Assembly: GCF_040676675.1 (NCBI RefSeq)
Contig: NZ_JBFAPK010000007.1
Location: 1 to 64,000, forward strand
DNA length: 64,000 nt
From: JBFAPK01 sp040676675
Lineage (GTDB): Bacteria > Actinomycetota > Actinomycetes > Mycobacteriales > Micromonosporaceae
Direction of reading: 5' to 3'
The first letter of the stretch is position 1, and each line of letters begins with the position of its first letter. This document shows, one piece after another, positions 18,301 through 26,155 of this stretch. The position numbers and the translations under genes were made by a program. The notes under the pieces are model-generated. The model made no database searches, was not told where the DNA came from, and was given only the letters and a program-made list of their open reading frames with translations.

Positions 18301-18562
18301 CCGGCCGGCGCAGGCGGAGACGTGGGGCGTGCTGGCCCGCGCCCACGAGGCGCTGGGCGAGCCGGCCGAGGCCACGGCGGCACGCCGGCGGGCCGCGCTG
18401 CTGGCCGATCCGCACGACCGCCGTACCCCGATCCTCACCGCCATCGTGCTCCGGCTGACCGAGCCGGCGGGCGCCCGGGACGCCGGACCCGGTCGCGCCG
18501 GCCCGCGGGTGCTGGCCGGCGCCGCCACGTGGACCGGCCGAAACGTCGTACCCCAGGGCTAA
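15356..18562 (+). CDS. SARP/AfsR-like transcriptional regulator with NB-ARC and TPR domains
   Basis: 1068 residues from a GTG with ribosome binding site GGGGAGG 4 nt upstream. The order is an OmpR-type DNA-binding winged helix (about 1-95), a bacterial transcriptional activation domain (about 96-240, with AYQRARDILVAELGVEPGPPL), and an NB-ARC ATPase with P-loop SGPPGVGKSALV near 304 and VLVVLDDAADPAQ. C-terminal TPR-like helices (about 650-1050) complete it. A loop of about 30 residues (17130-17220) contains three near-repeats of a Gly/Ala/Pro unit. Such proteins activate secondary-metabolite or developmental genes. No biosynthetic cluster is visible nearby, so the target is unknown. The WYL regulator follows after 9 nt. 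Confidence 0.9.
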   Translation: MRFEVLGPLRVLTRAGTEVPIRSRHERTLLAILLLRLNEPVTVDQLVAALWPERAPASHISNLHTYLSRLRARLQSEIEQVNGVYRLRVPDDDVDVAVFRREIAAARAALARGDADEAVRGFRRGLARWRGEPLAGLAAEPLAAQVAQLEVERLAAIEECVDAELALGGADLPSEVLTRLHGLVAEHPLRERLHGQLMVALCLTGRRADALAAYQRARDILVAELGVEPGPPLRRLHQAILRGEEITPPVPVRPPEPAPGSGPVFPVCQLPPALAGFVGREESIERACALVAPRETAVPLLIVSGPPGVGKSALVTRVAHRLRESFPDGQLFAHLAGSAAPRDTAGVLADLLRSLGVPASAVPQELPALTNAYRAALADRRVLVVLDDAADPAQVRDLLPGTPGSAVLVTGRSRLSGLTDAAHLQLGPLSDTEARQLLMQVAGPDRVADEPGAAGRIAAACGNLPLALRIAGTRLATRVSSVSTLADRLDDQRRRLTELAASDQQVRASLALSVQALSEPARAAFALLHLIGPVDFAGWPVAALLGRPDAEDVLGELVEASLLEPVHPDRGEIRYRLHDLLRVYSAELGGEAVPSGPAPAGAVTPASAPDGAVTPISAPGSAEAPAEAVRRLMVATVFLAGTAASRLPRTLPWARRTGTVPAVPLPAAVVERARTAAADWLGEERSYLVAVAAAGQAAGADREALLLAERIAPYLWVNGYWADLRTVQRLARRAAEATGDAPAGARMEHIAGVLHLVGGDPLAADAAFAASRATFERLGDRHGLACVLADQAVVRGTYRQGAEESVRLAERALELFEAEGDQLAAILTAPALSAALRRLGRFAAALEIDESATVRACRIDAAPIVVARCLTALALTRLLRDRLAGAYSAARGATELLRAAGERYVLVAALHHLALAATGLGRRAEAVRLLAEGHGLAVQLGDRFRAARLERDLAAARVGDGDAAAAVPVLRRCLRIFEETGYRPAQAETWGVLARAHEALGEPAEATAARRRAALLADPHDRRTPILTAIVLRLTEPAGARDAGPGRAGPRVLAGAATWTGRNVVPQG

Positions 18563-18571
18563 TGTCCTGTC

Positions 18572-19330
18572 GTGAACCGGACAGATCGCCTCTACGCCCT
18601 GGTCGAGGAGCTGCGCGCGGTCTCGCCCCGCGCCCGGAGCGCCCGGTGGCTCGCCGAGCGCTTCACCGTCGGCGAGCGCACGATCCGGCGGGACGTCGAC
18701 GCCCTGCAACAGACCGGGGTACCGATCTACGCCGAGCCGGGCCGCTACGGCGGCTACGCGCTGGACAAGACGCACACGCTGCCGCCGGTCAACTTCACCC
18801 CGCGCGAGGCGATCGGCACCGCCGTGGCGCTGCACTCGCTGGCCGGCACCCCGTTCCTGGAGGCGGCCCGCTCGACCCTGCGCAAGCTCGTCGCGGTGAT
18901 GCCGAAGCGCGACGTGGAGCGGGCCCGGGAGATCGCGTCCCGGGTGCATCTGCGCGCCACCGAACCCGACGATCCGCCGCCGCCGCGACGACCGGTGCTG
19001 GCCGCCGCCGAGCAGGCGCTGCTGCGCCGCACCGTACTGGTCATCGACTACGTCGACCAGCACGGCATCGCCTCGCGGCGGGTGGTCGAGCCGTTGGGGC
19101 TGATCGGCCTCGGCCAGCGGTGGTACTTGATCGGCTGGTGCCGGCTGCGCGCGGGGGTACGCGAGTTCCGGCTCGACCGGATCACGAGCGCGACCGCCAC
19201 GGCCGAGATCGCGCCGCCGCGGCCGATCGGGCCCGGCCGCGCCGGCCGCGCGCTCGGGCTCGACCCGCTCGGCGAGCTCGACCCCGGCCTCGACGCGCCC
19301 GCGCCACGGCCCGCCGGTCCGGTGCGGTAA
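18572..19330 (+). CDS. WYL-domain HTH transcriptional regulator (YafY-like)
   Basis: 252 residues from a GTG. The N-terminal winged HTH (RSARWLAERFTVGERTIRRDVDAL) is of the DeoR/HTH_11 kind. A WYL domain follows, with RRVVEPLGLIGLGQRWYLIGWC and REFRLDRI. WYL domains bind nucleic acid or small ligands and often control stress or defence genes. It lies 9 nt after the SARP gene and is likely co-transcribed. The C-terminal 30 residues are Pro/Ala/Gly low complexity. Confidence 0.88.
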   Translation: MNRTDRLYALVEELRAVSPRARSARWLAERFTVGERTIRRDVDALQQTGVPIYAEPGRYGGYALDKTHTLPPVNFTPREAIGTAVALHSLAGTPFLEAARSTLRKLVAVMPKRDVERAREIASRVHLRATEPDDPPPPRRPVLAAAEQALLRRTVLVIDYVDQHGIASRRVVEPLGLIGLGQRWYLIGWCRLRAGVREFRLDRITSATATAEIAPPRPIGPGRAGRALGLDPLGELDPGLDAPAPRPAGPVR

Positions 19331-19469
19331 CGCGGACCAATCCGGTCCGACAACGCGGACGTCGGGCTGTCCTGATTACCCGGAAGCATGGTCAGCAGGC
19401 ATGGCACGCCGCCGGTACGGCAGCGCGGTCCGGCCCGGCGGCTCCGCATCCGACGAAGGGACCTGTGAC

Positions 19470-19604
19470 ATGACGGTCAACCCCGACCACGTCGCCTCCC
19501 GTCCGGTCGACACCCTGCGGGCGGTTCTCGGCCGGTGGGCGGTGCTGCGGCGGAACGCCCGCCGCCCGCGCACGCGGTCGTTCGCGCGGCGGCGGCCCGC
19601 CTGA
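19470..19604 (+). CDS. Possible 44-residue basic small protein
   Basis: ATG with an AAGGG element 8 nt upstream, encoding a short Arg-rich protein (MTVNPDHVASRPVDTL start, many Arg in the second half). It is followed 14 nt later by a strong hairpin, which supports a short transcript. There is no recognisable family, and it may be spurious. Confidence 0.35.
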   Translation: MTVNPDHVASRPVDTLRAVLGRWAVLRRNARRPRTRSFARRRPA

Positions 19605-19617
19605 TCCTCGCCGACTC

Positions 19618-19659
19618 CCGGGGCCGGCCGGCGCGTGTGGGCGACGCCGCCGGCCCCGG
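19618..19659. terminator. Bidirectional hairpin terminator
   Basis: An imperfect stem of about 15 bp (CCGGGGCCGGCCGGCG against CGCCGCCGGCCCCGG) has an 11-nt loop. It sits between the end of the small ORF at 19604 and the convergent stop of the phosphatase gene at 19674. Confidence 0.6.
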
Positions 19660-19673
19660 GTCACTCCCACCGG

Positions 19674-20564
19674 TCAGGGGGCTTCCTCGAAGTCGCAGAA
19701 CAGGGCGGTCGCGTCGTCGTACCGCTTGTGCCGCCGGCGGCCCGGTCCCCCGTCGCCCGCCTCGGCCACCCGTACCCGGCGGATCAACTCCGCCGGCCCG
19801 TCGCGGCCGAGCAGGTCCAGCAGCCCGCGCCAGTCGAAGAGCCCGAACTGATCCACCGCGCACGAGGCACCGTCGGTGAGCAGCGCCGCCCGGCGCACCC
19901 CGTCCGCGCCGCCCAGTGGCAGGCTGCCGGTGAGCGCGTGGAAGGCGGCGTCCGGGTTGGCCGCCGCCACCCAGTAGCCGTGGGTCTGGTTCATCTGCTG
20001 CCGTTGCAGCGTCACCGCCCGGCGGAACCGGATGGTCGGATCGGCGCCGGCCCCCGTACCGGCGACGGCGAGGGCGCTCTGGCGCAGCTCGGCCATCGCC
20101 GTCTCCAGCCGGTCGTCGGCGATCACCTCGACCCGGTCGCCCCGGTCCACCACCAGCGGACTGTCGCAGAGCACCAGGTAGTCGACGTGGTCGCCGTCGT
20201 GCCGCAGCAGGCAGACCGTCGACGAGGGGGTGCCGGGGTGGTCCAGGTCGCACCGGCCCTCGTGGTCGGCGCGTACCGCGAGGATCGCCGCCGCGAGGTT
20301 TCCGGCCAGCGCCGCGTACGGGCGCCGCGCGGCGGCCACCCCGATCCGGGCGGCGAGTTGACGGACGTACCAGGCCGGCCCGTGGACGCAACCGGTCTCG
20401 AAACCCTCCGGTACGGTCGCGCCGTCGAGCACCCCGACGAGCTGCCCGTACTGGAGGAGATGGTCCTCGTTCTCCAGCCGGTCCGGTGCCGGTTCGGAGG
20501 CCGCCCAGACCCGCATCAGCGGCCCGGCGCCCGCACCGGGCCCCCGGAAAGTCGACTGCGTCAT
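19674..20564 (-). CDS. PP2C-like serine/threonine phosphatase domain protein
   Basis: 296 residues. The order of segments fits a divergent PP2C fold: an early acidic ENEDHLLQYGQLVGVLDGAT (metal-binding Asp in VLDGA), a middle strand YLVLCDSPLVV, then RAALLTDGASCAVDQFG and a final acidic RYDDATALF. It would remove phosphate from Ser/Thr of unknown proteins. The final DDATA motif is typical of the family C-terminus. ATG start. It is encoded alone, convergent with the small upstream ORF. Confidence 0.75.
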   Translation of the reverse strand: MTQSTFRGPGAGAGPLMRVWAASEPAPDRLENEDHLLQYGQLVGVLDGATVPEGFETGCVHGPAWYVRQLAARIGVAAARRPYAALAGNLAAAILAVRADHEGRCDLDHPGTPSSTVCLLRHDGDHVDYLVLCDSPLVVDRGDRVEVIADDRLETAMAELRQSALAVAGTGAGADPTIRFRRAVTLQRQQMNQTHGYWVAAANPDAAFHALTGSLPLGGADGVRRAALLTDGASCAVDQFGLFDWRGLLDLLGRDGPAELIRRVRVAEAGDGGPGRRRHKRYDDATALFCDFEEAP

Positions 20565-20836
20565 GACTGCCTTCCGGTCGGCGGCTGGCTGCGGATCCTT
20601 TCTACAACGCCACCACCACCGACGTGAGCCAACTTCGCATCTTCCCGGTCGGACCCGGCGGGTCGCCCCCCGAATGCGACCGGGGGCGGGTCGGACCCCG
20701 CCGGCCGGCCGCGTCGGGCGGTACCGGCCCGGCCGTCACCGGCCCGGGTGTGATCCGGCCCGATCGCGGCAACCCCGAGCACAACGGTCGCTACCAGCGG
20801 TAACGTCAGGGCAGGTCGGGACAGAGGGGGCAGACC

Positions 20837-21052
20837 ATGATGCTGAAGAAACTGCACGACTCGGGCGTGAAGGCCGAGTACATGTATATGGCCGGCTTCG
20901 CCAGCATCGGCCTCGCCTTTCTGAGCTGGATGCTCTCCAAGCAGATGGAGAACGCGGGGATCGACCGGGCGGACCGGTGGGGCATCTTCATCGGCGAGTG
21001 GGCGCCCACCTTCATCGCGCTCGGCAACGGGCTGCGCACGTACGAAAAGTAG
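20837..21052 (+). CDS. Small membrane protein (71 residues)
   Basis: ATG with an AGAGGGGG ribosome binding site. A polar amphipathic start (MMLKKLHDSGVKAEYMYMA) leads into one TM helix (about 19-36). A second moderately hydrophobic segment (WGIFIGEWAPTFIALG) may be re-entrant. Codon use matches the neighbours. I do not recognise a named family. A weak hairpin (21052-21071) follows the stop. Confidence 0.75.
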   Translation: MMLKKLHDSGVKAEYMYMAGFASIGLAFLSWMLSKQMENAGIDRADRWGIFIGEWAPTFIALGNGLRTYEK

Positions 21053-21111
21053 CCGCCGGCCAGTCGGCGGCCGCGGACAGGCTCGACGGGCGTCGCGCGT
21101 GAGCGTAGGGC

Positions 21112-21765
21112 TCAGCGGCGGCGGCTGCGCGCCCGCGACGAGCGGAGCCGGCGCAACCGGGACACCAGCATCGGCTCGGCGGCCAGCGCGGCCGGGTTGT
21201 CCAGCAGCGCGTTGAGCAGCTGGTAGTAGCGCGTGGCGGAGAGGTCGAAGGTGTCCCGGATCGCCTGCTCCTTGGCGCCCGCGTGCTTCCACCAGCGCCG
21301 CTCGAAGGCCAGTATCTCCCGCTCCCGCTCGGTCAGCGCCGCCCCGCGCGGGGCCTCCCCCTTCGCCTCGTCGACCGCGTCCTCATCGGGGTCTTCCTCG
21401 TCGAGCGCGGTCTCGGCAGCCTCGGTGTCGGCGGGCAGCGCCTCGGTCCGAGGCGCGGGTATCAGCGCGGAGGGCGCCGGGTGGGGGTGGGGCCCGCCGT
21501 CCCCGGCGGATCCCGTCAGGCTTGATGTCTCCGCCGCGGACGGCGGGCCCCACGCCGGGTCGGCCGCCGCGGCCGACCCACCCTCCGCGTCGCGCCCGAC
21601 GGCGGCGTCCGAGTCGACGTCCGAGTCGGGCTCCGCGCCGGCGTCGGGATGTACGCGCTGCCCCGGCGGGCGTCGCTCCGGACGAGCACCCGCGCGCGAG
21701 ACGGCGGATCCGCTGCTGTCGATGTCGACGGAGCCGCCGCCCGGAGCGTCGGCGGGTGGCTTCAT
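21112..21765 (-). CDS. DUF3263 family protein with repeat-bearing N-terminal extension
   Basis: 217 residues. The C-terminal 75 residues are the DUF3263 domain (LTEREREILAFERRWWKH, FDLSATRYYQLLNALLD), a helical, HTH-like actinobacterial domain of unknown function, followed by an Arg-rich tail. The N-terminal 130 residues are acidic, low-complexity and far longer than usual for this family. Part of that extension is encoded by an inverted-repeat element (21489-21551). The start is firm: ATG with GGAGGAG 4 nt upstream. The element is therefore translated in frame, unless the gene is silent. Confidence 0.82.
   Translation of the reverse strand: MKPPADAPGGGSVDIDSSGSAVSRAGARPERRPPGQRVHPDAGAEPDSDVDSDAAVGRDAEGGSAAAADPAWGPPSAAETSSLTGSAGDGGPHPHPAPSALIPAPRTEALPADTEAAETALDEEDPDEDAVDEAKGEAPRGAALTEREREILAFERRWWKHAGAKEQAIRDTFDLSATRYYQLLNALLDNPAALAAEPMLVSRLRRLRSSRARSRRR
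21489..21551. repeat. Inverted-repeat element, copy A, inside the DUF3263 gene
   Basis: Two 22-bp arms with a single mismatch flank a 19-nt spacer. Copy B at 21890-21950 has the same arm length class and the same 19-nt spacer in opposite orientation. About 80-85% of positions match across roughly 60 bp. This is a REP/MITE-like palindromic element read in frame by the host gene. Confidence 0.85.
21557..21579. repeat. Second small palindrome next to copy A
   Basis: Perfect 11-bp arms (GGGTCGGCCGC / GCGGCCGACCC) surround a single base, 5 bp from the end of copy A and still inside the DUF3263 coding region. Confidence 0.75.
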
Positions 21766-21889
21766 GGCGCTCCTCCGGGCATCGGTCGTGCGCTGGCAGC
21801 GGGTTCACCAGCCTATCCGGGCCAGGTCAAGACCGCATCCGCCCGGCGGGCGCGGAGCGGGACCGACCCGCGGACGCCGCGCCGGAGGC

Positions 21890-21950
21890 GGGGCCGCCGT
21901 GCCCGGCGGAGACATCACGCGTGACGGGATTCGCCGGGTACGGCGGCCCC
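21890..21950. repeat. Inverted-repeat element, copy B, intergenic
   Basis: 21-bp arms with two mismatches and a 19-nt spacer (GACATCACGCGTGACGGGA). It is homologous to copy A in reverse orientation and lies between the DUF3263 gene and the end of the ABC permease gene. Confidence 0.85.
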
Positions 21951-22017
21951 CGCCCCACCGAAGAGCCCACCAGCCAAGCGGCCCCCGCCTCTCCGAAGAG
22001 CCCGCCGCCGAGCCGGG

Positions 22018-23031
22018 TCAGGTGATGTCCCGCCGGCGCATCGCCCACATGGCGGCCACGAGCACCAGCACGGTACCGGCCCCGAAGAGCAGCCCGGACT
22101 GCTGCCAGGTGACGATCAGCTCGTCGGGGCGGCACTCGCCCACCGAGAAGTTGCAGGACCGCCAGTCGGGCAGCGACAGCCGCTTCTGGAACCAGGCCAG
22201 CGCATAGGTCGAGAGCAGGTACCGTTCCCCGAACCGGACCCCGGCGACCTCCACGGCGATCCGCAGCCCCACCTCGCTGAGGGCGCCGACGCCGATCGCG
22301 GCACCGAGCGCCATCGCGGTGTGGCGGCCGAGCGAGGCGAGCCCGAAGGCCACGGCACCGACCGCGAGCACCAGGCCCAGTCCCCGGGCGCCGCTGAGCG
22401 CGAACGACGTCCAGACACCCGGGGTCAACCGGCCCGTGACGCCGTCGTACCGGCCGATGAGCCAGAACGCGAGGGTCCAGAGTGCGCCCAGCACCAGGCC
22501 GAGCCCGAGCAGCGTACCGAGGAGGACGCCCAGCTTGGTGAGGAGCACCGACAGCCGGCGCGGGCGCCAGAGCAGGAGGTTCATCATGCCGCCGGTGTGC
22601 CACTCGGCCCCGACGAAGGAGGCGCCGACGATGAACGCGACGAGCGCCAACAGGCCCGAGAAGATCGCGATGAAGACGTCGAACTGGCCGCGGAAGTCGA
22701 ACTGGTACGGCAGGTACCACTCGGCGCGGAAGTTCTCCCGCGTCGGGCCGTTCTCGCGGTCGCAGTCCGGCGGGTACCGGTTGGTGATGTCCTCGCCGCG
22801 GGCCTTGGCCGCCTCGCACTCGCTCACCCACTGCTGGTGGTAGCGGAGCTGCTGCTGGAACTCCGTGTCGGCGCGGGCCTCGGCGGCGGCCAGCTGGGCC
22901 GGGCCGATGCGGTGGCTGGCGACGCTGAAGGTGACGGCGATGGCGGCGAGCCCCAGCACCAGCAGGACCAGCAGGAGGCGTACCAGCCGGCGCTTGAAGA
23001 GCCGGCGCAGCTCGGTCTTGACCAGGCTCAC
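22018..23031 (-). CDS. ABC-2 type transporter permease
   Basis: 337 residues. TM1 lies near the N-terminus (LLVLLVLGLAAIAVTF) after a basic start. A large outer loop with two Cys (about 40-110) precedes a cluster of hydrophobic segments, as in ABC-2/NatB-type exporter permeases. The GTG start was preferred over an in-frame TTG 9 nt upstream because it gives the GTGA overlap with the ATPase gene and has GGGAGG at a workable distance. It pairs with the ATPase encoded upstream. The exported substrate is unknown. Confidence 0.85.
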   Translation of the reverse strand: MSLVKTELRRLFKRRLVRLLLVLLVLGLAAIAVTFSVASHRIGPAQLAAAEARADTEFQQQLRYHQQWVSECEAAKARGEDITNRYPPDCDRENGPTRENFRAEWYLPYQFDFRGQFDVFIAIFSGLLALVAFIVGASFVGAEWHTGGMMNLLLWRPRRLSVLLTKLGVLLGTLLGLGLVLGALWTLAFWLIGRYDGVTGRLTPGVWTSFALSGARGLGLVLAVGAVAFGLASLGRHTAMALGAAIGVGALSEVGLRIAVEVAGVRFGERYLLSTYALAWFQKRLSLPDWRSCNFSVGECRPDELIVTWQQSGLLFGAGTVLVLVAAMWAMRRRDIT

Positions 23032-24038
23032 GATCCCCAACCTCCCCGGGTCTCCGGGGCCGCGCCCGGTTCCCCCACCACGACGGACTGGTCGACCTGC
23101 CGGTGCTGTCCCGGGACGGGGGCGGTGGCGGTCAGCTCCAGGAAGACGCTCTCCAGGTCCGCGGTGACCGGCGACAGCTCGGTGACGAAGAGGTCGTGGC
23201 CGGCGAGCGTACGGGTGATCAGCGCCGGCTTGGCGGCGTCGCGTACCAGCAGGTGGTCCGGGAGGGCGGTGACCCGGAGTCCGGCGCGGGTGAGCAGGTC
23301 GGCGGCGAGCGGCAGGTCCGTGACCGCCTCCAGGCGTACCCGCACGCCGCCGGCGGAGTGCTGGGCGAGCACCTCGTCCACCGGACCGGCGGCGACCCGG
23401 CGGCCCAGCGAGATGATGGTGACCGAGTCGCAGATGAGCTGGACCTCGCCCAGGATGTGGCTGGAGAGCACCACCGTCATGCCCGACGCGGCGAGGTCGC
23501 GCATGAGCGTACGCATCTCCCGGATGCCGCCCGGGTCGAGGCCGTTCGCGGGCTCGTCGAGGATGAGCAGCTTCGGCCGCTTCAGTACGGCGGACGCCAC
23601 GGCGAGCCGCTGCTTCATGCCGAGCGAGTAGGTCTTCACCCGTTCGCCGGCCCGCTCGCGCAGGCCGACCAGCTCCAGCACCTCGGTGACGCGCCCCTGC
23701 GGTACGTCGCCCGCCCCGGCCAGCAGGGAGAGCGTGTCGCGGGCCGAGAAGTGCGGGAAGAACTGGGGACTCTCCACGATGGCGCCGACCTGGCCGGCCA
23801 CTTCGGGCAGTGCGGCGGGCACCTCCCGGCCGAGCAGCGCCATCCGGCCGCCGTTCGGGCGGATCAGCCCGAGCAGGGTACGCAGGGTGGTCGTCTTGCC
23901 GGAGCCGTTCGGGCCGAGGAAGCCGTGCACCTGCCCCGCCTCGACGAGCATGTCGAAGCCGTCCAGGGCCTGCCGTACACCTCGACGCCGGCTGCGGTAC
24001 GTCTTGCGTAAGCCCTCGATCTCCAGGATCGCCGCCAA
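23028..24038 (-). CDS. ABC transporter ATP-binding protein
   Basis: 336 residues from a TTG preceded by GGGGGAG at 6 nt. An ATG at 24083 in the same frame would add 15 residues and has a poorer ribosome site. Complete ABC ATPase: Walker A GPNGSGKTTT, Q-loop region ESPQFFPHFSA, signature YSLGMKQRLAVA, Walker B LLILDEPANGLDP and the SSH switch. The C-terminal 100 residues are the regulatory tail typical of CcmA/NatA-type exporter ATPases. It works with the permease it overlaps. Confidence 0.88.
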   Translation of the reverse strand: MAAILEIEGLRKTYRSRRRGVRQALDGFDMLVEAGQVHGFLGPNGSGKTTTLRTLLGLIRPNGGRMALLGREVPAALPEVAGQVGAIVESPQFFPHFSARDTLSLLAGAGDVPQGRVTEVLELVGLRERAGERVKTYSLGMKQRLAVASAVLKRPKLLILDEPANGLDPGGIREMRTLMRDLAASGMTVVLSSHILGEVQLICDSVTIISLGRRVAAGPVDEVLAQHSAGGVRVRLEAVTDLPLAADLLTRAGLRVTALPDHLLVRDAAKPALITRTLAGHDLFVTELSPVTADLESVFLELTATAPVPGQHRQVDQSVVVGEPGAAPETRGGWGS

Positions 24039-24159
24039 GTTCGTCTCCCCCGCGCGTGCCGCCGCTGTGACTGCGGTCACCATACTCGGTATGCAGCCCG
24101 GGCGACGGCCCGGCACGGCGACGGCGACGGTCCCGACCGAGGAGCGGAGGGTCGACGGG

Positions 24160-24945
24160 TCAGGCGCAGACGACGTTGACGCCGGCCGCGCGGAACGCCT
24201 CGACGGTGGCGGCGTCGGCACCCGAGTCGGTGACCAGGGTCTCCACCCGCTCCACCGGGCAGATCCGGGCGAACGCGTGACCGCCCAGCTTGGACGAGTC
24301 GGCGATGATGACGACCCGCTTGGCCCGGGCCACCATGAGGTTGTTCATGGCGGCCTCACCCTCGTGGTGGGCGGCGGCGCCGAGCTGCGGGTCGATCGCG
24401 TCCACCCCGAGCAGCGCCACGTCGAGGGTGACCTCGCGCAGCAGCGCCCCGCCGAGCGGCCCGACCAGCTCGAACGACTGCGGCCGGACCACGCCGCCGG
24501 CGACCACGACCTTCATCCGGGAGCGGACCAGCAGCTCGTTGGCGATGTTCAGGGCGTTGGTCACCACGGTGAGCTGGGCGCCGTCGGCGTTGGTGTTGAG
24601 GTCCGGCCGGACGGCGAGCGCGCGGGCCACCTCGGTGGTGGTGGTACCGCCGTTGAGGCCGACCACCATGCCGGGCGCGACCAGCGCGGCGGCGGCCGAG
24701 CCGATGCGCTGCTTCTCGGCCGAGTGCTTGGCGGTCTTGTACCGCAGCGGCAGGTCGTACGAGACTCCGTTGGCGACCGCCCCACCCCGGGTACGCGTGA
24801 TCATCTGCTGCTGGGCGAGCTGGTCGAAGTCGCGCCGGATCGTGGCCTGCGAGACGTCGAGCCGAGCGGCGGCGTCCTCCACGCTCACCCGGCCGCTCTC
24901 GGTGAGCAGTTCGAGCAGGGCGTTCCATCGGGCGTACCGGTCCAC
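24160..24945 (-). CDS. DeoR family transcriptional regulator of the amino-sugar operon
   Basis: 261 residues from a GTG with GGAGGG 5 nt upstream. The N-terminal DeoR HTH (RVSVEDAAARLDVSQATIRRD) is followed by the sugar-phosphate-binding DeoRC domain (LNGGTTTTEVARAL, VVTNALNIANEL, DSSKLG). It is divergent from the SIS-ROK-NagA operon and so probably represses that operon until a phosphosugar binds. The shared region contains paired inverted sites listed separately. Specificity for GlcNAc or GalNAc derivatives cannot be read from the sequence. Confidence 0.9.
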   Translation of the reverse strand: MDRYARWNALLELLTESGRVSVEDAAARLDVSQATIRRDFDQLAQQQMITRTRGGAVANGVSYDLPLRYKTAKHSAEKQRIGSAAAALVAPGMVVGLNGGTTTTEVARALAVRPDLNTNADGAQLTVVTNALNIANELLVRSRMKVVVAGGVVRPQSFELVGPLGGALLREVTLDVALLGVDAIDPQLGAAAHHEGEAAMNNLMVARAKRVVIIADSSKLGGHAFARICPVERVETLVTDSGADAATVEAFRAAGVNVVCA

Positions 24946-24989
24946 CGCTGCCCTCCTGCGCGTACCGTGATTGATTGCCTGCACAGTAA

Positions 24990-25067
24990 TGCGCGAAACT
25001 ATCCCCGCGCAAACCGTTGAGCTGCGCACTTTGGCCAAGTATTGCGACGCGTCGACAGTTTCGCGCA
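24990..25067. promoter_or_regulatory. Paired inverted operator-like sites between deoR-type gene and SIS gene
   Basis: TGCGCGAAACT (24990-25000) and its exact reverse complement AGTTTCGCGCA (25057-25067) lie 56 bp apart. Further GCGCAAA/GCGCAAC half-sites occur nearby (about 25006 and 25074). The region is AT-rich for this genome. Spaced inverted repeats of this sort suit a looping DeoR-type repressor. Binding is inferred. Confidence 0.6.
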
Positions 25068-25225
25068 GAATGACGCGCAAAAGACCGCCGATCCGAGCCG
25101 TATCGCGCACCAACCGGTGTCGCGCAACATAGCCGTAACGTGCAGCAGAGCCACGCCGCGCGGTACGGCCGTACTCCGCAGTGGAGCCGCGCCGCGCCGG
25201 TTGTCCCACCTTCCGAGGAGTTCCG

Positions 25226-26155
25226 ATGGCGTACGTCGACACGGAGATCGCCAGCCAGCCCGACTGCTGGCGCCGGGCCGCCGAACTCGTCGCCGGGCAC
25301 GCCGCCGCGCTGCCGCGCGAGGGCGAGCGGGTCGCCGTGATCGGGTGCGGCACCTCCTGGTTCGTCGCCATGGCCTACGCCGGCCTGCGGGAACACGCCG
25401 GCCAGGGCGAGACCGACGCCTTCCAGGCCTCGGAGTTCCCGACCGGCCGGCGGTACGACCGGCTGCTCGCGGTCACCCGCTCCGGTACCACCAGCGAGGT
25501 GCTCGACGTGCTGCGCGCCGTACGCGGACGGATCCCCAGCACCATCGTGGTGGGTGATCCGGAGACGCCGGCCGTCGAGGCGGCCGACGAGGTGGTCGCC
25601 CTCCCCTTCGCCGACGAGCGGTCCGTGGTGCAGACCCGCTTCGCCACCAGCGCGCTCGCGCTGCTCCGGGGCCACCTCGGCGAGGACGTCCCGGCCCTCG
25701 CCGCCGACGCCGAGGTGGCGGTGCGCGCCCCGCTGCCGATCGAACCGGCCCGCGTCGAGCAGGTCACCTTCCTCGGGCGGGGCTGGACCGTCGGGCTGGC
25801 CCACGAGGCGGCGCTGAAGTGCCGCGAGGCCGCCGCCTTCTGGTCCGAGGCGTACCCGGCGATGGACTACCGGCACGGCCCGATCGCGATCGCCGGGCCC
25901 GGCCGGCTGGTCTGGGCGTTCGGGGAGGTGCCCGCCGGGCTGGCCGAGGAGGTCGCCGCCACCGGCGCCGCCTTCGCGCACAGCCGCAGCCACGGCTGCC
26001 ACACCCCGCTCGACCGCTGGGCGCGCGGGCGTACGCCGCTCGACCCGATGGCCGACCTGATCCTGGCCCAGCGCTTCGCCGTCGCCCTCGCCACCACGCG
26101 CGGCCAGGACCCCGACGCGCCCCGGCACCTCACCCGCTCCGTGGTGCTCACGTGA
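25226..26155 (+). CDS. SIS domain sugar isomerase/deaminase (AgaS/GlmS-like)
   Basis: 309 residues; ATG with GAGGAG 6 nt upstream. It contains two SIS folds: the first with VIGCGTSWFVAMAYAG and VTRSGTTSEVLDVLRA, the second with FLGRGWTVGLAHEAALKCREAA and the PAMDYRHGP motif, which is characteristic of the GlmS isomerase half. No glutaminase domain is present. It likely deaminates or isomerises an amino-sugar 6-phosphate produced by NagA. First gene of a tight operon, with GTGA overlap to the kinase gene. Confidence 0.85.
   Translation: MAYVDTEIASQPDCWRRAAELVAGHAAALPREGERVAVIGCGTSWFVAMAYAGLREHAGQGETDAFQASEFPTGRRYDRLLAVTRSGTTSEVLDVLRAVRGRIPSTIVVGDPETPAVEAADEVVALPFADERSVVQTRFATSALALLRGHLGEDVPALAADAEVAVRAPLPIEPARVEQVTFLGRGWTVGLAHEAALKCREAAAFWSEAYPAMDYRHGPIAIAGPGRLVWAFGEVPAGLAEEVAATGAAFAHSRSHGCHTPLDRWARGRTPLDPMADLILAQRFAVALATTRGQDPDAPRHLTRSVVLT

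Noticed and set aside
15356..19330. Possibility that the SARP regulator marks a biosynthetic gene cluster
   Set aside because: No polyketide, peptide-synthetase, terpene or RiPP genes are visible on either side within the window.
24946..25225. Short GCGCAAA/TTTCGCGC motifs considered as a CRISPR-like array
   Set aside because: The motifs are only 7-11 bp, irregularly spaced and in both orientations, which fits operators and not direct repeats with spacers.
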